DNA of 64,000 nucleotides. It comes from Streptomyces griseochromogenes. GTDB taxonomy: Bacteria > Actinomycetota > Actinomycetes > Streptomycetales > Streptomycetaceae. This document shows positions 58,656-64,000 of the stretch, piece by piece (position 1 is the stretch's first letter; every line of letters starts with the position of its first letter). The translations under genes were made by a program, and so were the position numbers. The notes beneath the pieces were generated by a model. That model saw only the letters and a list, made by a program, of their open reading frames with translations, did no database searches and had not been told where the DNA came from. The stretch spans positions 4,960,001-5,024,000 of the forward strand of contig NZ_CP016279.1 of NCBI RefSeq assembly GCF_001542625.1, read 5' to 3'.

Positions 58656-59700
58656 TCAGCAGAAGGCAGCGAGGACGGAGGGGCCGTCGAGCAGCCAGTC
58701 GTGCACGGGGAGCGCGCCGGTCCGCGTGTCCGGGGCGTGCCGATGGGCCTCCAGGCGGTCGAGGAGTACGCCGACGGCGCGGCGGGCCTGTGGTTCGAGC
58801 AGACGCGCCTGTATCTCACGCGCCCCGTCGATATACGTCCAAGTACCGTCTTGAGTGTCGTCCCGGTGCCAGGAGGTGTCGGCCGCGAGCCGGACCGCTG
58901 CCAGGCCCGCGCCTGCGACGGCTCTGCGATCCAGCGGAGCCGTCGGGTTCGCCCAGGTGCGCAGGAATGCGGCCTCCGCGTCGGAGCACCGGCCGCCCTG
59001 GACCATCAGCACGGCGCGCAGATTGCCCACCGCCGCGTGCAGGTCCTCTGCGCCGAGTTCGTCGGCCAGGCGGTGTACGTCCGCCAAGCGCTGCTCGGCC
59101 GCGGCGCGGTCGCCCTCGGCGAGGTCGAGGAATCCGATGCGCAGCACGGCGTACGCCCAACGGATGCGGGCGCCGACGGACTTGAAGATAGTCGCGGCCT
59201 CGGTCCATCGCCGACGTGCGCTGTCGCGGTGACCGTCGCTCTCCTCCGCGTCGCCACAGAGCGTGAGCGACCAGGCCTGGGCGAAGGCGTCGGCAGCGGT
59301 ACGGGCCACCCCCACGGCGGTCAGCGCGTGCCCGCGGGCGCCTTCGGCATCCCCGTACCGAAGGCAGTGCATCGACCATTTGGTCTACAGGACCACCCGC
59401 TCCCAGTGCAGATCCGTGCCCGTCACCGCGGCGTCCGCCGCGACGAACATCTGCTCCAGATCCTGCCGCCCGTTCAGCATGGCGTGAAGGGGTCGTAGCA
59501 GCGCCCCAGCATGGCGAGGACGGGGTTCTTCGCGCGCCGCCACACCGCCTTGTGCCGTTCGGCCAGAGCGCCGGCCTCCGCGTACCGGCCGGACATGTAG
59601 TTGAGCCAGACCAGCCAGGCGATCGAGTAGAAGAGCGCCCACTCCTCGTCCTCCCCAGGTGGTGGCGATTCGGGGCGGCGCGGCGGCCGACGGCACACAG
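58656..59700 (-). pseudogene. TPR-containing regulator-like C-terminus, disrupted
   Basis: In the frame ending at 58656, MHCLRYGDAEGARGHALTAV, WTEAATIFKSVGARIRWAYA, VLRIGFLDLAEGDRAAAEQR and HAAVGNLRAVLMVQGGRCSD are TPR-like helices of the type found in the C-terminal half of AfsR/LAL-like regulators. A TAG at about 59391 and a frameshift near 59480 separate an upstream part (EEWALFYSIAWLVWLNYMSG, RYAEAGALAERHKAVWRRAK). No ATPase or HTH domain remains. Confidence 0.6.
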
Positions 59701-60013
59701 TGGGCCGAGCCGCCGCTGGACTTGCTGAGGTCGATGCCGGCCTCGGTCCGTGGCACAAGGCATGCCTTGATCTCGTGGATCTGCTGGCAGGGCAGGGCCG
59801 CTTCGCGGAGGCGAGCCAGTGGCGGGACCGGAGCGAAGCGCGTCCATGCGTGGGAGGCAAATGTAAATCGCGCCTTCTTCAGGAGGTCGGCCAAGGGAAC
59901 GGTCGTGGTGACCGCTGTGGTCGCGACCGCTGTCGTCCCCTTCGTGCAGGCCCCGATGTCCAAAGTAGCCGAGGACGTATACGTGCAGGCAGGCGCGCGC
60001 GTCGATCCAACGC
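59701..60013 (+). other. No confident gene; possible repeat-protein scrap
   Basis: The plus frame near 59735-59830 (GPWHKACLDLVDLLAGQGRF, AEASQWRDRSE) looks like part of a tetratricopeptide-like Streptomyces protein, but it is short and isolated. Confidence 0.3.
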
Positions 60014-60259
60014 TTGCTCCGTCGGGCCCCCTCCCGGAGCGAGGCCGGCAACGGGGCAACGCTACTCATCGCGGATGGCCCCGACGCACACATCTCCTTG
60101 TGCCTGTTGTCAGATGCCACAGACGAGGCCCTGCGGGCCCTGGCGTCCCTCAATCTCGACGAGCTGACCGCTCAGCGGCCTGACCGTGACCGGATCCGTC
60201 TGGTCTGGAACCCGGCCACTTCAAGGTGGCAGGTCCGTGGCGACCGATCAAGCCAGTGA
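60014..60259 (+). CDS. Hypothetical fragment or small protein
   Basis: From about 60047 the frame has good codon bias (GNGATLLIADGPDAHISLCL, LSDATDEALRALASLNLDEL, RIRLVWNPATSRWQVRGD) to a stop at 60257-60259. It could be an 81-residue protein from ATG 60014 or the 3' end of a larger gene cut on its left. The family is not recognised. Confidence 0.35.
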   Translation: MLRRAPSRSEAGNGATLLIADGPDAHISLCLLSDATDEALRALASLNLDELTAQRPDRDRIRLVWNPATSRWQVRGDRSSQ

Positions 60260-60317
60260 GGGATCGCCATTCGGCCCCCTGCACCCCGCGTCCCATGCCA
60301 GCCTTCAGGGGACTGGC

Positions 60318-60513
60318 CAGTGAGAATGGAATTTCACACCATCTCGGCCGGCACCGTTGGGTCGTAGAGAGGACGGTGTCCTGGCCGGCGGGCTGCCGTC
60401 GACTCCATCGCCGCTACGAGCGAAAGGCTGAGCACTTCCTCGCCTTCGTCGGCATCGCGGCAGCCCTGATCTGCCACCGGCGTCTGATCAATGGAGCAAC
60501 GTCTCATGCATGA
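60318..60513 (+). mobile_element. IS5-family transposase C-terminal remnant
   Basis: The plus frame HHLGRHRWVVERTVSWPAGC, RRLHRRYERKAEHFLAFVGI, AAALICHRRL is the conserved final third of an IS5-family transposase, including the catalytic Glu in VVERT. A Leu-to-Pro change (SWPAGC) and loss of everything upstream show it is dead. Confidence 0.75.
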
Positions 60514-60600
60514 CTCGCCTGCTAGGCCGGGGCCAGGCAGAGTCTGGAACTGGTCGGGCAGGTCGATGAGGAGACCGGTCCGCGGGATGGCGGCCTGCGA

Positions 60601-61218
60601 TCACCCGTACAGCGAGCGGGCTCCCGGGCTGTTGCCCTTGAAGCGCTGGCCCATGGTGATCTCATCGCCCACTACCGACCAGACGGTCTCGTCGTCCTGG
60701 AAGGGGAGCGGGTCGATGCTGCTCATCTCCTCACGGATGCGATCGACCTCGCCGTCAAGGCGCTCGAAGTCGGCCTCCTCGTCGCCCTCGTCGCCGCTGA
60801 AGGTGAACTCTTCGAGCAGCCGCTGGAACCGGAGGGTGACCTGGACGAGGGAGGAGACGTCCGTGTGGAGTTCCTGCACGGTCTCCGCGTCGGGATCGAA
60901 GGCGTGCACCTTGCCGGATACGGGGTCGAGAGCGAGGTGCGCGTTGAGCAGCCAGCCGATGACGGGCCAGGCGCCCGCGCCCTCCGCGGAGTCCTCGAAG
61001 TCCTCGATGCAGGCGACGTCCTGGGCGAGGGGCAGCAGGCCGTCGTCCTCGTCGGGCTGACGCAGCAGGAGCGTCCCGGTGGGGACGCCGACGGTCTGAA
61101 GGAGGCGGGCGCCCTCGGTGTCCGCGGCGGCGGGCGGGAAGGCGGTGGCGGGCAGGGTCGCGATCCGGTCCTCGCCGAAGATACCGGCGAGTTCGCCGCG
61201 GGTGACGTCGAAAAGCAC
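60601..61218 (-). CDS. SUKH-4 family immunity protein
   Basis: This 205-residue acidic protein from GTG 61218 shows the Streptomyces SUKH-4 layout. MLFDVTRGELAGIFGEDRIA and TLPATAFPPAAADTEGARLL open, TVGVPTGTLLLRQPDEDDGL and WPVIGWLLNAHLALDPVSGK form the core strands with the G-x-V pattern, and ELHTDVSSLVQVTLRFQRLL gives the characteristic C-terminal helix. SUKH proteins neutralise polymorphic toxins, usually encoded next door. No toxin gene is visible here, so this may be an orphan immunity protein. A GETA-like tail of 50 residues is highly acidic. Confidence 0.72.
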   Translation of the reverse strand: MLFDVTRGELAGIFGEDRIATLPATAFPPAAADTEGARLLQTVGVPTGTLLLRQPDEDDGLLPLAQDVACIEDFEDSAEGAGAWPVIGWLLNAHLALDPVSGKVHAFDPDAETVQELHTDVSSLVQVTLRFQRLLEEFTFSGDEGDEEADFERLDGEVDRIREEMSSIDPLPFQDDETVWSVVGDEITMGQRFKGNSPGARSLYG

Positions 61219-61633
61219 TGCTGGAACTCCGAACTCCGCGGCGGCACGGGCGCCGTGGGACTCTCACTGGATGGTAGCGGTCACAACAACAGCGTTGCGG
61301 ATCGATGCGCTTTCGGCGACTCCGATCCCGCCCCGCCCGCTCACCCGCCCTCTTACGGAACGAACTTGTTGTCCGAGGGCGAGGAGTTCCACATCTCCGA
61401 CCGGCGAGCAGCATGACCCCCTGAACGAACCAGTCGGTCGAGTGGGTCGCACGGCCGGGCGCGGCGCGCAACCGACCGACAGGACGTCCAGGGAGCAGGG
61501 AACACCTCCTGCGATACGGGGTACGCGCCGCTGGAGGTCCCTTGTCAACCAACTCAGTCGCCGCAGGTCAGCCGGCAGTGGGCGACTGAGTGCGCTGGCC
61601 GCATTTCATCGGTTCCCCGTCCATCGCCGGCGG
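61219..61633. other. No gene recognised
   Basis: The gap between the SUKH-4 leader and the end of the quinone-oxidoreductase gene contains only short unbiased frames. Confidence 0.4.
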
Positions 61634-62413
61634 TCAGCCGCGCACGTGCAGCCCGAAGCTCGTGCGGCCGGCGGGCTCCAGTCCCTTCTTCAGTTGCAGC
61701 GAGGGGATCTCGTAGTCGCCGAAGTTCTGGCGCCGGAACGCGATCGGTTCGGTCGACTCCAGGGTGAGCAGGCGCTGCTCCCATGCCTTGGCGACGTCCG
61801 GGTAGTCTTCGTCGGTCATCCGGTCAGTGCCGTACAGTACGAACGGCGGCAGCACCTCGATGCCCGGGTAGTAGAGGATGCCGTGGTGGATCGGGAACAG
61901 CAGATCGTCGATGGGGCCGTTGATCCCGCGAGCGGCGTAATGCGACTCCGGGCCGCCGGCGGTCACCGACAGCAGAGCCTTCCTGCCCGCGAGGGTGCCT
62001 TCACCGAAGCGCTCGCCGTACCTGGTGTCGCTGTGCTCGCCGACGCCGTACGCGAAGTGGTAGGTGAACACCCGGTCCACCCAGCCTTTGAGGATCGCGG
62101 GCATCGTGTACCACCACAGCGGGAACTGGAAGATGATCGTGTCGGCCCACAGCAGCTTCTCCTGCTCGGCGAGGACGTCCGGGGTGAGCGTCCCGGCGTC
62201 GAAGGCCCGGCCCGAGTCCAGGGCGACCTTCAGCGGACTTGAGGCGTCGGGGCCGTAGTCCGCGGCGTCCACGACAGCCTTCCAGTTCATTGCGTACAGA
62301 TCGCTCACCCGTACCTCGTGCCCCGCGGTCTCCAATGTGGACACCGCGAGGTCCTTCAGCGAGTTGTTGAGCGACTTCGGCTCCGGGTGGGCGTAGACGA
62401 TCAGTGTCTTCAC
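61634..62413 (-). CDS. Flavodoxin-fold NAD(P)H:quinone oxidoreductase
   Basis: This 259-residue protein from GTG 62413 follows AAGGAG. MKTLIVYAHPEPKSLNNSLK, AGHEVRVSDLYAMNWKAVVD, LLWADTIIFQFPLWWYTMPA (FMN/FAD-binding P-L-W-W-Y), WVDRVFTYHFAYGVG and LSVTAGGPESHYAARGINGP are the NQO1/KefF/MdaB-type blocks. These enzymes reduce quinones with two electrons and protect against electrophiles. It is divergent from an MmyB-like regulator that is its likely controller. Confidence 0.88.
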   Translation of the reverse strand: MKTLIVYAHPEPKSLNNSLKDLAVSTLETAGHEVRVSDLYAMNWKAVVDAADYGPDASSPLKVALDSGRAFDAGTLTPDVLAEQEKLLWADTIIFQFPLWWYTMPAILKGWVDRVFTYHFAYGVGEHSDTRYGERFGEGTLAGRKALLSVTAGGPESHYAARGINGPIDDLLFPIHHGILYYPGIEVLPPFVLYGTDRMTDEDYPDVAKAWEQRLLTLESTEPIAFRRQNFGDYEIPSLQLKKGLEPAGRTSFGLHVRG

Positions 62414-62450
62414 GGGAACTCCTTGGGATCGGGTGCCTTCGATTCTGGGC

Positions 62451-62467
62451 GCCGGGGCGCCCGGCGT
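62451..62467. promoter_or_regulatory. Inverted repeat in a divergent promoter
   Basis: CGCCGGG (62451-62457) and CCCGGCG (62461-62467) form a perfect inverted repeat around a three-base centre. It lies in the shared region between the quinone oxidoreductase and the MmyB-like regulator genes. This could be the operator of the latter. In G/C-rich DNA such repeats also arise by chance. Confidence 0.35.
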
Positions 62468-62551
62468 TCAGGGGCTCCTCTTCCATCGGACGGGACTTCC
62501 TGGTACTGGCAGGACCACCTTCGCCGGCACCATCGAGGCCATACTGGGGGC

Positions 62552-63442
62552 ATGGACGATCTTGCGAGCTTCCTGCGGACCCGGCGTTCCCGGGTCGACC
62601 CGGCGGCTGTCGGTATCCCTACCGACAGCCGCCGCCGGGTCGAAGGGCTGCGCCGCGAAGAGGTCGCGCACCTGTCCGGAGTCAGCGTCGACTACTACGT
62701 ACGCCTGGAGCAGGGCCGCGCGACCCAGCCGTCCGAGCAGGTCCTCGACACGCTCGCCCGCGTCCTCGGCCTCGACGAGACCGAACGCGGGCACCTCTAC
62801 CGGCTCGCCCGGCAGCGCCGCCGCCGCACGAAGGCGCCGGGCGGGCGGGTCCGGCCGCAGCTGCTGCGCGTCCTCGACCTGGTCGCCGACGCACCCGCGC
62901 TGATCATGGACCACCGCCTGGACGTGCTCGCCGGGAATCGCCTCGCCGGGCTCCTCTACGGCCGGCCGATGCCGGGCCTGAACACCGCCCGGCACATCTT
63001 CCTCGAGGAGGCCGAGCGCGGGCTTTACGCGGACTGGGAGAAATGCACCCTCGACGTGGTCGGGCACCTGCGCCTGGCCGCCGGCAAATACCCCGAGGAC
63101 CCCGGTCTGGCCTCACTCATCGGCGAGCTGGCGATGGGCAGCGAGCGCTTCCGCCGCCTCTGGGCCCGCGCGGACGTGTGCGCCCGCACACATGGCCGCA
63201 AGGCGTACCGGCACCCGCTGGTCGGACTCCTGGAACTGCACCAGGAGAACTTCGCACTACCGGATGAATCGGGCATGGAGTTGCTAGTACTGTCCGCGGC
63301 CCCCGGCAGCCCCGCCGAGGACGGACTGCGCCTGCTCGCGGGCCTGGGCGCGGACAGCGGTGACACGCATCCTGCAGTGAACACCCAGGTCGGCGAGCAG
63401 CTCAACGACGCCCGCCAACCGCCGGGAACGCCTCAGCGCTGA
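62552..63442 (+). CDS. MmyB-like XRE-family transcriptional regulator
   Basis: I use ATG 62552 (296 residues). The N-terminal HTH is LASFLRTRRSRVDPAAVGIP, RVEGLRREEVAHLSGVSVDY, YVRLEQGRATQPSEQVLDTL. The C-terminal ligand-binding part (LIMDHRLDVLAGNRLAGLLY, VVGHLRLAAGKYPEDPGLAS, ELLVLSAAPGSPAEDGLRLL) matches the MmyB-type domain found with oxidoreductases in actinomycetes. It is divergent from the quinone oxidoreductase. Confidence 0.9.
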   Translation: MDDLASFLRTRRSRVDPAAVGIPTDSRRRVEGLRREEVAHLSGVSVDYYVRLEQGRATQPSEQVLDTLARVLGLDETERGHLYRLARQRRRRTKAPGGRVRPQLLRVLDLVADAPALIMDHRLDVLAGNRLAGLLYGRPMPGLNTARHIFLEEAERGLYADWEKCTLDVVGHLRLAAGKYPEDPGLASLIGELAMGSERFRRLWARADVCARTHGRKAYRHPLVGLLELHQENFALPDESGMELLVLSAAPGSPAEDGLRLLAGLGADSGDTHPAVNTQVGEQLNDARQPPGTPQR

Positions 63443-63491
63443 CGGCTTTCCAGTCCCGGACCTGTCTACCTGGCCTGCCGCACTGACACCT

Positions 63492-63782
63492 GTGCCGCGC
63501 TCGAATGAACTCGGCGGCGCCGTACGCACCGTCTTCGCTTGCGACTACCTCGCCGATCTTGCGAACACCGTGCTGCACTACGGCAAGGACGGCGCCCTGA
63601 CCGGCCCGGACAAGGAGCACGCCGAGACCAGCATGCTTGCCCTGCACCTGTTCCAGACCAGCCTCGTCCACATCAACACCCTGCTGCTCCAGCAGGTGTC
63701 CCGCCCTGCTGCGGTCGACGGGGCTCCGTGGCGTTCGATCGTGTTCAGGGCACCTTTGATCGGTCAGCATGTTTGCCGGTAG
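63492..63782 (+). mobile_element. Tn3-family transposase remnant
   Basis: The plus frame NELGGAVRTVFACDYLADLA, then after a deletion YGKDGALTGPDKEHAETSML, ALHLFQTSLVHINTLLLQQV is from the C-terminal catalytic domain of Tn3-family transposases. The segment between ACDYLAD and YGKDG, normally about 25 residues, is missing. The frame then runs into the tail of a gene on the other strand. Confidence 0.72.
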
Positions 63783-64000
63783 GGCGCGCCATGGATGTAT
63801 GTGTGCCATTGGGTCCGGGTCAGGCCCGTTCCGGCTCGCTTGCACGCCTGGGCTGCCGTGTGTTCCGGAGCGATGTCATACAGCTGCAGCGGCACGTGTG
63901 CGCTTGATGTGTACAGCGTTCTGTTGTCGGAGCCGAAGGCCACGGCGAGGACGGCCGTACCCGTCGTGGGGAGGGCGGAGCCGAGTTGTCGGCTGGAGTA
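63764..64000 (-). CDS. C-terminal end of a WD40-type protein (partial)
   Basis: The minus frame ends at TCA 63764-63766 (complement) and runs open to the window edge, 78 codons. TGTAVLAVAFGSDNRTLYTS is a WD40-like strand pair. The following PLQLYDIAPEHTAAQACKRA, GTGLTRTQWHTYIHGAPYRQ, TC matches the terminal tail of Streptomyces WD40 proteins that sit behind trypsin-like or NTPase domains. The N-terminal part lies outside the window, so the complete architecture is unknown. Confidence 0.65.
   Translation of the reverse strand, partial: YSSRQLGSALPTTGTAVLAVAFGSDNRTLYTSSAHVPLQLYDIAPEHTAAQACKRAGTGLTRTQWHTYIHGAPYRQTC

Noticed and set aside
1..64000. CRISPR arrays, tRNA and rRNA genes
   Set aside because: No regularly spaced palindromic repeats, cloverleaf-like segments or ribosomal sequence were recognised on either strand.

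Overview
The window is high-GC DNA with very strong G/C preference at third codon positions, Streptomyces-type ribosome binding sites (GGAGG, AAGGAG), frequent GTG starts and many actinomycete-only families (PspAA, Rv2629-type baeRF, GlxA and LAL regulators, MmyB-like HTH, SUKH-4, Streptomyces pentapeptide proteins). It is best read as a Streptomyces (or close relative) chromosomal segment from an accessory, probably arm-located region. Intact genes are islands between many decayed genes and insertion-sequence remnants. No tRNA, rRNA or CRISPR array was recognised.

Layout. 0-2.6 kb: an FHA-domain gene cut off by an IS701-family element. 2.9-5.8 kb: a secreted protein-arginine deiminase and, convergent to it, a tandem GNAT acetyltransferase. 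5.8-14.1 kb: an IS graveyard (IS5, ISL3, IS110 and IS630 pieces) holding a VOC protein, a lipoprotein, a helical-repeat protein with a damaged 5' end, and two decayed copies of one secreted-protein gene. 14.6-18.4 kb: a RimJ/L-type acetyltransferase, an orphan PspAA protein, a small ferredoxin, and a four-base-overlapping pair made of a membrane protein (frameshifted) and a heptad-repeat protein. 18.4-20.1 kb: a tandem zeta-toxin pseudogene.

20.3-22.8 kb is the most striking metabolic locus: a 26-residue ribosomal peptide ending in AWYFWY, followed by two overlapping cytochrome P450 genes. This is the architecture of atropopeptide (tryptorubin-type) RiPP clusters. 23.4-24.7 kb is an HxlR regulator divergent from an NmrA-like oxidoreductase with a repeated operator between them. 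24.8-33.6 kb holds more IS and gene remnants plus small secreted proteins, an SDR, a dienelactone hydrolase divergent from a GlxA regulator, and a SnoaL-like protein.

33.9-43.7 kb: a large GT39/ArnT-like membrane glycosyltransferase; a methyltransferase pseudogene; a 1145-residue fusion of caspase-like protease, STAND/NACHT-type NTPase and GT4 glycosyltransferase (a candidate conflict or regulated-cell-death protein) converging on a membrane-anchored Rossmann-like protein; and a TarS-like GT2 glycosyltransferase. 44.5-53.2 kb: a secreted protein that may be an aerolysin-like pore former, P450 and hydrolase remnants, an MFS exporter overlapping a carotenoid cleavage oxygenase, a divergent LAL regulator, and two small proteins. 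53.6-64 kb: THEP1 NTPase, PEBP, PCMT, an FdhF fragment, an Rv2629-like protein, GMC and TPR pseudogenes, a SUKH-4 immunity protein, an NAD(P)H quinone oxidoreductase divergent from an MmyB-like regulator, a Tn3 transposase remnant, and the tail of a WD40-type protein running off the window.

Recurring theme: enzyme-regulator pairs in divergent orientation (HxlR/NmrA, GlxA/dienelactone hydrolase, LAL/MFS-carotenoid oxygenase, MmyB/quinone oxidoreductase). Functions given are from motif recognition by eye; no database search was possible. Several frameshifts could be assembly errors.
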